A stretch of 45,503 nt of DNA from contig JAIOOR010000001.1 in the NCBI GenBank assembly GCA_021414365.1, forward strand, positions 1 to 45,503, read 5' to 3'. This document shows positions 1-7,038 of the stretch, piece after piece. Below the pieces are notes generated by a model that worked only from the letters and a program-made list of their open reading frames with translations, ran no database searches and was not told the DNA's origin. The DNA is from Nitrosarchaeum sp. (lineage in GTDB: Archaea > Thermoproteota > Nitrososphaeria > Nitrososphaerales > Nitrosopumilaceae). The stretch's first letter is position 1; every line of letters starts with the position of its first letter. Position numbers and translations under genes: made by a program.

Positions 1-277
1 TTCTCTTTACTTCAATTTCTATTGTTGAAACGTTTCTGGTTCTACCGTCTTGTGACTCTAATGATTCGGAGCCTATTTTTATTTCTCCAATAGAGTATCC
101 AGCATTTTCTGTTTTTCTTGCAATGATTTGAGCTACATCCACAGCACGACCTATGCTTAGACCTCTAGCTTTGATGTAGACGGCTGGTAAGTTTGCCAAT
201 TGAATTAGCGTTGATGTTACATATGCCATCAATGGTTTCTTACCAATGAATATGGTGTTTCTGGATTCGTTTGACAT
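1..277 (-). CDS. albA: Alba DNA/RNA-binding chromatin protein (3' end cut by window edge)
   Basis: Reading leftward from an ATG at 275-277, 92 codons stay open to the window edge, so only the C-terminal tail is missing (the family is about 90-100 residues). The protein has the Alba pattern: FIGKKPLMAYV near the start, the lysine-containing loop that contacts nucleic acid, then GRAVDVAQIIARK and a final strand ending in EIEVKR. Alba dimers coat archaeal DNA and also bind RNA. A TATA-like box lies about 26 nt upstream of the ATG, which fits a leaderless mRNA. The next gene on the right is divergent. Confidence 0.9.
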   Translation of the reverse strand, partial: MSNESRNTIFIGKKPLMAYVTSTLIQLANLPAVYIKARGLSIGRAVDVAQIIARKTENAGYSIGEIKIGSESLESQDGRTRNVSTIEIEVKR

Positions 278-299
278 AAGAAATTCGGTATTTAACGAT

Positions 300-307
300 A
301 ATTTAAA
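300..307 (-). promoter_or_regulatory. TATA box of albA
   Basis: On the minus strand this reads TTTAAATT, centred about 26 nt before the albA ATG. That is the archaeal spacing from TATA to transcription start, so transcription should begin at or next to the start codon. Confidence 0.5.
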
Positions 308-385
308 GCTAAAAGAGATTTTTTGATTCTAGAGAAATTTTTATGAAAAATATTGAACCATTATTAACTAGATTTGGTGATTTTA

Positions 386-946
386 ATGAATAACTTGAAA
401 AATATCAAAGAAATTTTAGATTCAGGGACTAGTGAAGAAAAAATCAAAATTCTCGAATCTCTTTCTTCTACAGATAATATAGAAATCATACAAAAAATAA
501 TTTCAAAATTAGATGATAATGATATTAAAGTAAGAGGAGAAGCATTTAGCTCACTGGTATTAAATGAAAATAAAATTTCAGATTTATTGATAAACAGCTT
601 AAGTTCTCAAAATAAAAACATCAGAGGATATGCAGCTTTGGTATTATCAAATAGAAATGATTCTAATGCCATACCAGAAATTATCAAGCTAACATATGAT
701 CAAAGTTCCATGGTAAGATCATCTGCATTAGGAGCATTAGGTCATCTAAAAGCAAAAGAAGCAAAAAAAGTAATTCACAATTGTCTGTTTGATTCTAATT
801 TGGAAGTTAAAAAAAGTGCACTACAAGCAATTATTGATCTTGGATATTCACTAGCAGAAGAAGAGATTAAAGAAATTTCCAAGGAAAAAGATTCTGAACT
901 AGATAGACTACTTGATAATGTAAAGAGTGGACCGAAAGGGATTTGA
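386..946 (+). CDS. HEAT-repeat protein
   Basis: The product is 186 residues from ATG 386. Alternative TTG and GTG starts lie 12 and 9 nt upstream, but a GGTGA Shine-Dalgarno-like stretch sits 5 nt before the ATG. It is a string of about five helical repeats of roughly 30 residues, with recurring patterns such as DNDIKVRGEAFSSL, QNKNIRGYAALVL, SSMVRSSALGALGHL and NLEVKKSALQAIIDLG. This is a HEAT or PBS-lyase-like alpha solenoid, usually a protein-protein scaffold; no catalytic residues are visible and the partner is unknown. The last 19 nt, including the stop, overlap the tRNA-Ala gene on the other strand. Confidence 0.8.
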   Translation: MNNLKNIKEILDSGTSEEKIKILESLSSTDNIEIIQKIISKLDDNDIKVRGEAFSSLVLNENKISDLLINSLSSQNKNIRGYAALVLSNRNDSNAIPEIIKLTYDQSSMVRSSALGALGHLKAKEAKKVIHNCLFDSNLEVKKSALQAIIDLGYSLAEEEIKEISKEKDSELDRLLDNVKSGPKGI

Positions 947-1001
947 ACCCTCGATCTGATGCATGCCATGCACCCATCCTACCAGACTAGACGATCGGCC
1001 C
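928..1001 (-). tRNA. tRNA-Ala (anticodon GGC)
   Basis: The minus strand folds as a 74-nt tRNA including the discriminator A. The acceptor stem GGGCCGA pairs with TCGGTCC and contains the G3:U70 wobble that marks alanine tRNAs. The anticodon stem GGTGC/GCATC closes the loop ATGGCAT, giving anticodon GGC. The T-arm has GGGTTCAAATCCC. CCA is not encoded. The 3' end overlaps the end of the convergent HEAT-repeat gene. Confidence 0.95.
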
Positions 1002-1124
1002 AATAATCAGTAAACTGATCGAATAACGTTTTTCAAATTGGTTATTAACGTTTAGCGGTTAAAGAAAAAAACTAGTATAATCTAACACAAGATATTTAAC
1101 CATAATTAGGATGGATGTAACGTT

Positions 1125-1970
1125 ATGGTAGTAGATAACAAAGCAACTATCACATATGTTCAGTTACTTAAAGAAGATCTTGTAATTATTAGACTAGTAC
1201 CAAAAGATGGTCCAGTTCCAGAATATCAACCTGGTCAATTTATCACATTAGGATTACCAAATCCTCTTGAAGGTGGGAAAATTGTCAGAAGAGCATATTC
1301 AATTGCATCACATTCTGAAAATAGAAAATACGTTGAGCTTGTAATTAGATGGGTTAGAAAACCACTTCCAGGTAGATTAACTACACAGTTATTTAATGCA
1401 AAAGAAGGTGATGAAATTTTATGGTTAAAACCTACAGGCAGAGCGCTTTTGATAAATGAGACACTTCCAAATGGAGAAAAAGACAATAGAAGAATTGTTT
1501 GTATTGGTGGAGGAACTGGTCTTGCACCATTTGTGAGTTTTGCGCAACACCTACATGATGCTGGAGATAAACGAGAGATTATTGTTTTACAAGGCGCAAG
1601 TTATGTTGATGAGCTAAGTTACAAAGAATTACTGACAGAATTGGAAAATGACAGCATAGCAAGAGGAAAAGATCAATGGAATTTCAAATATAGGGCAGCT
1701 ATCAGTAGACCACAAGAATGGTTTAACAGATCTTGGGCAGGTCAGGTTGGAAGAGTTGAAACATTTCTTAGACCAAGAGACAATGGAATTTCACCATTAG
1801 AAGAATTGATTGGTGATGAGATAACGAAAGAAAATACAATATTTTATGTCTGTGGTTGGCAAGGAACGATTGATGGTGTAATGGATTTCTTAAAACCAAA
1901 AGGTTTTGTTACAGAACATGATAAACGTGCAGACGGAAGCTTTGAAGTAAAGTACGAATCATACGGTTAA
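1125..1970 (+). CDS. Ferredoxin-NADP reductase family flavoprotein
   Basis: This 281-residue protein has the FNR layout: an N-terminal FAD-binding barrel with RRAYSIAS near residue 55 (the RxYS flavin motif), then an NAD(P)-binding domain with GGGTGLAPFVS near residue 129 and a C-terminal YVCGWQGTIDGVMDFL. It should pass electrons between NAD(P)H and ferredoxin or a similar carrier in the cytoplasm. Two ferredoxin genes in this window (14546 and 15250) are possible partners, which is inference. A TATA-like GATATTTAAC lies about 27 nt before the ATG. It stands alone between two tRNA genes. Confidence 0.85.
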   Translation: MVVDNKATITYVQLLKEDLVIIRLVPKDGPVPEYQPGQFITLGLPNPLEGGKIVRRAYSIASHSENRKYVELVIRWVRKPLPGRLTTQLFNAKEGDEILWLKPTGRALLINETLPNGEKDNRRIVCIGGGTGLAPFVSFAQHLHDAGDKREIIVLQGASYVDELSYKELLTELENDSIARGKDQWNFKYRAAISRPQEWFNRSWAGQVGRVETFLRPRDNGISPLEELIGDEITKENTIFYVCGWQGTIDGVMDFLKPKGFVTEHDKRADGSFEVKYESYG

Positions 1971-2011
1971 TCAATTTAAAGAAATAAAATCTTCGAATTA
2001 TTCTTACTTGT

Positions 2012-2085
2012 GGGGACGTAGGTTAGCTTGGTATACTGCCAGCCTCGGGTGCTGGAGATCATGGGTTCAAGTCCCATCGTCCCCA
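2012..2085 (+). tRNA. tRNA-Pro (anticodon CGG)
   Basis: A 74-nt cloverleaf with acceptor GGGGACG/CGTCCCC, anticodon stem CCAGC/GCTGG, loop CTCGGGT (anticodon CGG, with the G37 usual for proline), T-arm ATGGGTTCAAGTCCCAT and discriminator A. There is no intron and no encoded CCA. A TTTAAA element lies roughly 35 nt upstream. Confidence 0.95.
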
Positions 2086-2136
2086 TATTTTGTAAAAGTC
2101 AATCATTGAAATATGACATTTTTTTAGTTAGTATAG

Positions 2137-2745
2137 TTGATAACTGCTCTATATCTTGCACATCTAAATCCTGTAACCAATGCACATGTTGAAATAATTA
2201 ATGAATTAAAAAAGAATGCAGATAAAGTAAAAGTCATGCCTGTTGTTTTTAAATCAGGAGATAAAGAAATCAACAGCAAAAGTTTTCCATTTAATTTTGA
2301 GATTAGAAAAAAAATGCTTGCATCAATTTTTGGTGATTCTATTTTAGTGACAGATGATTATGCGTTTTTTGCTCCTTTTAAAAAATACATGCCGCCATTA
2401 TTATCACCTAAATCCTGGGAGTTGCGAAAACAAATACTCAAAGGAGTACAAGGAGATTTCTTTTCATACACAGGTGATAAAGCAGAAGGATACATGCTCA
2501 AATTATACAGATTAAAACCCAAAGTAGGACAAAGAAGAGCATTATCTGCAGCAGCTGTAAAAGAAAGTCTCTATGATTCAGCATTGGGAAGAGAAACAGA
2601 TTGGAAAAACAATGTTCCAGAAAGTGTTGAAAAAATTATTAAAGAAAATTGGGATGTAATTAAGAAATTTTCAGATTTGGAAGATAAAACAACCCGAGTT
2701 TTGGGAATGAAATTTCCAAAAGAGGGATGGTCTGAGCAGAATTAG
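2137..2745 (+). CDS. Cytidylyltransferase/NMN adenylyltransferase-like nucleotidyltransferase
   Basis: The 202-residue product starts at TTG 2137 immediately with a nucleotidyltransferase core: TALYLAHLNPVTNAHVEII is the HxGH-type nucleotide-binding strand-loop-helix, here as HLNPVTNAH. A downstream LSAAAVKESLY segment sits where the family has its ISSTxIR phosphate-binding motif. The family joins a nucleoside monophosphate to a phosphorylated substrate with release of pyrophosphate; archaeal members include NMN adenylyltransferase. The exact substrate cannot be read from the sequence, and the first histidine motif is divergent. It follows tRNA-Pro by 51 nt as a single-gene unit. Confidence 0.7.
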   Translation: MITALYLAHLNPVTNAHVEIINELKKNADKVKVMPVVFKSGDKEINSKSFPFNFEIRKKMLASIFGDSILVTDDYAFFAPFKKYMPPLLSPKSWELRKQILKGVQGDFFSYTGDKAEGYMLKLYRLKPKVGQRRALSAAAVKESLYDSALGRETDWKNNVPESVEKIIKENWDVIKKFSDLEDKTTRVLGMKFPKEGWSEQN

Positions 2746-2822
2746 AAAAGGATAATTTTTAGAAAAATAAAGATATGAAAAATAAAGATTAGACTAGAAA
2801 AAATGAAATAAGCTTCAAAAGT

Positions 2823-2885
2823 CTATTTCTTTTTTGAAGCCTTTTTGGTTGTTTTTTTAGCTGCTGCTTTTTTCTTTGCTGCCAT
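2823..2885 (-). CDS. Very short lysine/alanine-rich basic peptide
   Basis: An ATG at 2883-2885 opens a 20-codon frame ending in TAG. The peptide is almost only Lys, Ala, Thr and Ser (starting MAAKKKAAAKKTTKK), like the tails of histone H1 or other nucleic-acid-binding proteins. It could be a real mini-protein that neutralises nucleic acid, or a chance open frame in A-rich DNA. Its clean start and strongly biased composition argue for coding, but there is no independent support. Confidence 0.4.
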   Translation of the reverse strand: MAAKKKAAAKKTTKKASKKK

Positions 2886-3220
2886 AATGGAAACGATGAT
2901 TTACTTGGATTTCTACAGGTGAAATTAAAAAAATTACACAAAATGGGTGATGTTGAGAATACATTTTTAAAAAGAAAAAATGATCATGGATCAAAATCAG
3001 ATCCATATTTTCAGTATTTTTATCTTCAAATCTTTATTGTTTTCAAATTATTACAATCATTTGATCATATGAAAATTTGAATAAATCAAAAACATCTTCA
3101 AACTTTGGTGATTTCATCAAATGAAATGATCAGAATCATCTACCAAATCAAGATTTTAGAGAAAATATCAAAGGATAGTTCCCCGAATAGATTAATTACT
3201 GATATGGTGGAGATTTTTTT
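2886..3220. other. Intergenic stretch with several TGATCA-type short palindromes
   Basis: There is no convincing gene here. The stretch is very AT-rich and contains clustered GATC/TGATCA elements (near 2980, 3060 and 3126) plus overlapping ATCAAATGA/TCATTTGAT words that could form small hairpins or an operator. It probably holds the promoter of the downstream aminotransferase operon. Confidence 0.4.
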
Positions 3221-4138
3221 ATGGGTCTGCCTCTTTCAAAATATGTTTGGTTTGATGGGAAATTTGTAACATTAGACAAGGCCAACGTTCCAATAACAAC
3301 ACATGCAATTCACTATGGAACATCAGTTTTTGAGGGAATACGGGCATATTGGAATGGAAAAAATCTCTATGTCTTTAGATTAGATGAGCATATTAAGCGA
3401 TTTAGAAGATCAGGACAATTTTATAACATTTCACTTAATTTTTCAGATAAAATCATCAGTGATGCAGTAATTGGAATTTGTAAAAAAAATAAAATAAAAA
3501 AATCGTGCTACATTAGACCATTTTACTTTATTGGCGATTATGGAATAAACCTACATGTAACAGAAAAAGCGCCAACTAATGTTGCAATTTTTATATTTCC
3601 ATTTGGCAATCTATTTGATAAAAATGGAATTACTGCCGGTGTTGTATCATGGAGAAAATTCTCAGACATGTCAACACCTACTCAAGCAAAGATGGGCGGT
3701 AATTATCTTAATTCAATCATAGCGACACAAGAAGCAAAAAGAAATGGATTGGATGAAGCAATTTTACTGGATCATAATGGAAATGTCAGCGAAGCACCAG
3801 GTGAAAACATTTTCATTGTAAGAAAAGGTCAATTAATTACACCACCATTATCATCTTCGGCTTTAAATGGAATTACACGTGATGCTGTCATAAAAATTGC
3901 AAAAGATCTTAACATAGATGTAACAGAAACTGAAATTGCAAGAAGGGAATTGACTGTTTCTGATGAAATTTTTCTTACTGGTACTGCAGCAGAAATTACG
4001 CCAATAATTGCAATGGATGGCAAAAAAATTGGCAATGGCAAGCCTGGAGATATTACCAAAAAAATGATGAATGTGTATACAGACATAGTAATGAACAAAA
4101 ACCAGGACTACTCTCATTGGTTAACTGCGGTGTATTAG
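3221..4138 (+). CDS. ilvE: Branched-chain amino acid aminotransferase (fold type IV)
   Basis: The 305-residue protein matches the class IV PLP aminotransferases: HAIHYGTSVFEGIRAYW near residue 27, a YIRPFYFIG strand, KMGGNYLNSI near residue 165 with the Schiff-base lysine, and EAPGENIFIV followed by a hinge (LNGITRDAVI) that positions PLP. It should interconvert Val, Leu and Ile with their 2-oxo acids in the cytoplasm. It is followed with zero spacing by a Gfo/Idh/MocA oxidoreductase. Class IV members can also be D-amino acid or aminodeoxychorismate enzymes, but the length and the ExxGxNIF context fit ilvE. Confidence 0.9.
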   Translation: MGLPLSKYVWFDGKFVTLDKANVPITTHAIHYGTSVFEGIRAYWNGKNLYVFRLDEHIKRFRRSGQFYNISLNFSDKIISDAVIGICKKNKIKKSCYIRPFYFIGDYGINLHVTEKAPTNVAIFIFPFGNLFDKNGITAGVVSWRKFSDMSTPTQAKMGGNYLNSIIATQEAKRNGLDEAILLDHNGNVSEAPGENIFIVRKGQLITPPLSSSALNGITRDAVIKIAKDLNIDVTETEIARRELTVSDEIFLTGTAAEITPIIAMDGKKIGNGKPGDITKKMMNVYTDIVMNKNQDYSHWLTAVY

Positions 4139-5074
4139 ATGAAAATTGTTCAAATTGGTACTGGCGGATGGGGTAAAAATCACACCAGAATACTATCACA
4201 ACTAGGTGTACTCGTTGCAGTTTGTGATGCAGATGCTCAAAGAAGTAAGGAATACGGTGAAAAATATTCAGTCAATCATTATAGTTCATTAGATGATTTG
4301 ATTAAATCTGAAAAATTTGATGGAGCTTTTGTTGTAACGCCAACATCAACTCATACAGAAATTGCTACAAAATTACTAGAGGCAAAAAAACATGTGTTTG
4401 TAGAAAAACCAATGACATACAAATCAGAAGACGGTCAGAAAATTGCAGAGTTGGCAGAAAAAAACAAAGTTATCTTAACATGTGGATATATCGAGCGTTT
4501 TAATCCTGCAGTAGATATTGTGAAAAAATTTGTCAAAGAAAAAAAATATGGTGAACTAGTAATGCTTGAATTTCATCGAGAAAATAGAATGCCGTTACAT
4601 ATCAAAGATGTTGGAATAATTTATGATACTTCGGTACACGACATTGATACTGCAAATTGGCTCTTTGATGATATGCCTGTGGTAGTCTTTGCAAGATCAG
4701 GTAGAATAAATCATGAACATGAAGATTTTGCAAGCATAATGTTAGGATACAAAAACGACAAAGTAGCAATCATTTCATCAAACTGGATTACACCAAAGAG
4801 AGTCAGGACATTTACTGCAGTTTGTACGGATGCACTAATCACATCAGATTTTATCTCACAAGAGGTAAAAGTAGAGAGAAAAGAAGAACCCGAAATTTTA
4901 CACAATGAAAAACAAGAGCCATTATTATTAGAAATTCAAAGCTTCTTGGGAGCTATAGAAGGAAAAAACAGCATAGTTGTAAAAGCACAACAAGCAGTAA
5001 ATGTAACAAAAATAGCAGAAGCTGCACTTTTATCTAGCCAAAAAGGAATTCCAATCTATCTGGATTTAAAATGA
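4139..5074 (+). CDS. Gfo/Idh/MocA-family NAD(P)-dependent oxidoreductase
   Basis: The 311-residue protein opens with a Rossmann fingerprint GTGGWGKNH after the first strand, has the family EKPM motif near residue 96 (the catalytic Lys sits in this EKP), and an alpha/beta C-terminal domain with DTSVHDIDTANWLFD carrying the conserved DxxxHDID histidine. Such enzymes oxidise or reduce sugar hydroxyls, often on nucleotide sugars. It begins directly after ilvE's stop and overlaps the next gene by 4 nt. The acyltransferase two genes downstream suggests a WlbA/WlbB-like nucleotide-sugar modification route; that is inference. Confidence 0.85.
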   Translation: MKIVQIGTGGWGKNHTRILSQLGVLVAVCDADAQRSKEYGEKYSVNHYSSLDDLIKSEKFDGAFVVTPTSTHTEIATKLLEAKKHVFVEKPMTYKSEDGQKIAELAEKNKVILTCGYIERFNPAVDIVKKFVKEKKYGELVMLEFHRENRMPLHIKDVGIIYDTSVHDIDTANWLFDDMPVVVFARSGRINHEHEDFASIMLGYKNDKVAIISSNWITPKRVRTFTAVCTDALITSDFISQEVKVERKEEPEILHNEKQEPLLLEIQSFLGAIEGKNSIVVKAQQAVNVTKIAEAALLSSQKGIPIYLDLK

Positions 5075-5340
5075 ACAAAACAATGATGGATATTTTGGCA
5101 TGTCCCATAGACAAGAATCATCCTTTGGAATTATACGAAATTAAAGAAAAAAACAATGTTGTTTCAGAAGGTGCATTATTTTGTTCCAAATGCTCTAGGT
5201 TTTATCCAATAATCGAGGAAATACCAATAATGCTGCCAGATGAATTAAGAAACAAGCAACAAGAGATGGAATTTCTTACAAACAATAAGAAAAACTTGCC
5301 TGAAAAAATTATTACTATGGCAAACCCATGGCATTTGTGA
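5071..5340 (+). CDS. Trm112-like zinc-binding small protein
   Basis: The 89-residue protein has the Trm112 pattern: MDILACPIDKNHPLELY at the start, then a second cysteine pair CSKCSRFYPI followed by IPIMLPDE. Trm112 proteins bind zinc and stabilise several SAM-dependent methyltransferases acting on tRNA, rRNA or release factor. The ATG overlaps the preceding stop (ATGA), so translation is probably coupled, yet the neighbours are sugar enzymes and no methyltransferase is adjacent. The first metal site shows only one Cys (ACPID), so zinc binding may be partial. The C-terminal 30 residues are not recognised. Confidence 0.75.
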   Translation: MNKTMMDILACPIDKNHPLELYEIKEKNNVVSEGALFCSKCSRFYPIIEEIPIMLPDELRNKQQEMEFLTNNKKNLPEKIITMANPWHL

Positions 5341-5345
5341 TATAA

Positions 5346-5822
5346 TTGGTTACTAATTTTATTTCAGAAAAAGCAAAAATTGGCCAGAATGTCAAGATTT
5401 GGCATTTTTCATACATTGGAGATAATGTAGAAATCGGAGACAACGTAAAGATTGGCTCACTTGTACACATTGATTATGATGTAAAAATAGGTGAGAACAC
5501 AAAGATAGAAGGACAAGCATACATCCCACCACTTTCAAGAATTGGAAAAAATGTATTCATAGGACCTGCTGCTGTACTTACAAACGATCCATATCCAATG
5601 TGCGATAAAATGATTGGAGTCACAATAAAAGATAATGCAATAATTGGAGCGCGAGCTGTCATTAAAGCAGGAGTGACCATTGGAAAAAACAGTGTTGTTG
5701 CAATGGGTGCAGTAGTAACAAGAGATGTTCCAGAAGATTCTGTAGTTATTGGGACTCCTGCAACAATAAGATACACACGTAAAGAATATGATAAAAAACA
5801 AAAACAGTGGATTGAAAGTTAG
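5346..5822 (+). CDS. Left-handed beta-helix (hexapeptide) acyltransferase, WlbB/WbpD-like
   Basis: The 158-residue product from TTG 5346 consists of hexapeptide turns ([IV]GxNVxIG type) throughout, interrupted by a loop with GPAAVLTNDPYP and closed by DNAIIGARAVIKAG. The IWHFSYIG opening and the TNDPYP loop resemble N-acetyltransferases that act on 3-amino nucleotide sugars (WlbB/WbpD), though this one is shorter than most. It lies 5 nt after the Trm112-like gene and completes the operon. Its end overlaps the convergent small membrane gene by 4 nt. Donor and acceptor are not determined. Confidence 0.8.
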   Translation: MVTNFISEKAKIGQNVKIWHFSYIGDNVEIGDNVKIGSLVHIDYDVKIGENTKIEGQAYIPPLSRIGKNVFIGPAAVLTNDPYPMCDKMIGVTIKDNAIIGARAVIKAGVTIGKNSVVAMGAVVTRDVPEDSVVIGTPATIRYTRKEYDKKQKQWIES

Positions 5823-6049
5823 GACTTTATCTCTTTTTTAAATATCCAGTTTTTTAATTTCGATAATACCAAAACCCAAATCACTACTAGAATTATTGCA
5901 ATAATTGCTTTGAGTATTGAAGTCAATAACAAATCAAGATCACCATAACCAGAAATAGAAAAAGGACCCAAAATTGTAACTAGAATTCCCCCTCCAGCAA
6001 TAATCAAAGCCCACATTGCAAACAAAAATCCAAAAAGCCCTATCTTCAA
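5819..6049 (-). CDS. Small two-helix membrane protein
   Basis: The 76 residues contain two strongly hydrophobic helices (about 5-30 and 42-62) separated by a short Gly/Asp-rich loop, and end in a Lys-rich cytoplasmic tail. No family is recognised. It overlaps the stop of the upstream glycosyl-phosphate transferase by 4 nt (ATGA), so it is likely translated with it and may assist it at the membrane; that is inference from position. Confidence 0.6.
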   Translation of the reverse strand: MKIGLFGFLFAMWALIIAGGGILVTILGPFSISGYGDLDLLLTSILKAIIAIILVVIWVLVLSKLKNWIFKKEIKS

Positions 6050-7038
6050 ATTTGCACCCTCATCATAAATGCAGTAATTATTGCCAGTATTCCTGAAAAA
6101 ATTGCTAGCTTGAAAATTGCAAACCCAACTTGTTTTTCAGACAATGGCCCAGCAGCTAGGATTAATCTCACTAGGGTAATAGGAGCAGTTTTATCACTAG
6201 TTGCTTTGAGTTTGAAATCTTCAGTGTGCTCTACTGGTTTTCCTTTGATTTGTCTGTGCTCTACAATTCGTTTCATGCTTGAGAGAAACAAAAATGAGTT
6301 AATTATAGCCGGCAAAAGCGCAACAGCTGCAATAATTTCCACATGACCTACAATTGCAATTGCACCATACATTGCACCCAAAGTCAAAGCACCAGAATCT
6401 CCAGGAAATATCTTGCTTGGAATTTTATGATACTTGTAAAATGCCAATGAGATAAATCCCAGCGGTAGACTGATTATTGCCATTTCATAGTTTTGTAAAA
6501 TAAATAATGCAATGCTTAATGAGAAACTTGCAATCATCATAAAACCACTTGCTACTCCATTTAGCACATCAATAGAATTAATGGTATTACCTGTAATTGG
6601 AATCATGAAAATTATTAATCCAAGATAAAGAGCAGGAATTTGGACTGTACCAAATAAAGGAAATGACAAATTAGAATCATATGTACCAAGTAAAATTATT
6701 GGTGCTGCGGCAATTACTAGTGCAACTGGTTTGAACCATCCACTCATAACTTTTCTGTCATCTACATAGCCAATCACAAATGCAATAAAACTAGTAATCA
6801 TTATTGCAAGAATTTCATTGAGCTGGAAAAAATAATACAAAACAATCTCAGATGCAATAATTCCAGCAATAATTGAAGGACCACCTGGCCTTACTACCAT
6901 GACATGATCTTTTTTGTTCATGTCTTTGACTGCAAGATTTCTTTTTTGCAGAAATTTGATTAATGGTGGAGTGATAAAATATACTGTAAAAAATGCAATT
7001 ATACATGAAACTATTGCAGGGATTATCAATTCAGCCAA
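6046..7038 (-). CDS. Polyprenyl-phosphate GlcNAc-1-phosphate transferase (MraY/WecA/GPT family)
   Basis: The 330-residue multi-pass membrane protein carries family motifs: YVDDRKVMSGWFKP near residue 90 (the DD motif), N(T)INSIDVLNG near 150, and FPGDSGALTLGAM near 215. These enzymes load a sugar-1-phosphate from UDP-sugar onto polyprenyl phosphate, the first step of N-glycan or surface glycan assembly. The start is a TTG directly abutting the stop of hel308. Two sugar-modifying genes lie on the facing strand to the left. In archaea the AglH/Alg7-like GlcNAc-1-P activity is the most likely. Confidence 0.85.
   Translation of the reverse strand: MAELIIPAIVSCIIAFFTVYFITPPLIKFLQKRNLAVKDMNKKDHVMVVRPGGPSIIAGIIASEIVLYYFFQLNEILAIMITSFIAFVIGYVDDRKVMSGWFKPVALVIAAAPIILLGTYDSNLSFPLFGTVQIPALYLGLIIFMIPITGNTINSIDVLNGVASGFMMIASFSLSIALFILQNYEMAIISLPLGFISLAFYKYHKIPSKIFPGDSGALTLGAMYGAIAIVGHVEIIAAVALLPAIINSFLFLSSMKRIVEHRQIKGKPVEHTEDFKLKATSDKTAPITLVRLILAAGPLSEKQVGFAIFKLAIFSGILAIITAFMMRVQI

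Noticed and set aside
2943-3080. Plus-strand ORF of 45 codons (begins MGDVENTF)
   Set aside because: No TATA box at the right distance, and the sequence is mostly made by the AT-rich palindromes there; too weak to call.
3221-5822. Complete WlbA/WlbB/WlbC-type pathway for a diamino sugar
   Set aside because: An oxidoreductase and an acetyltransferase are there, but the aminotransferase is fold type IV (ilvE-like) and not the sugar aminotransferase fold, so only a partial resemblance is claimed.
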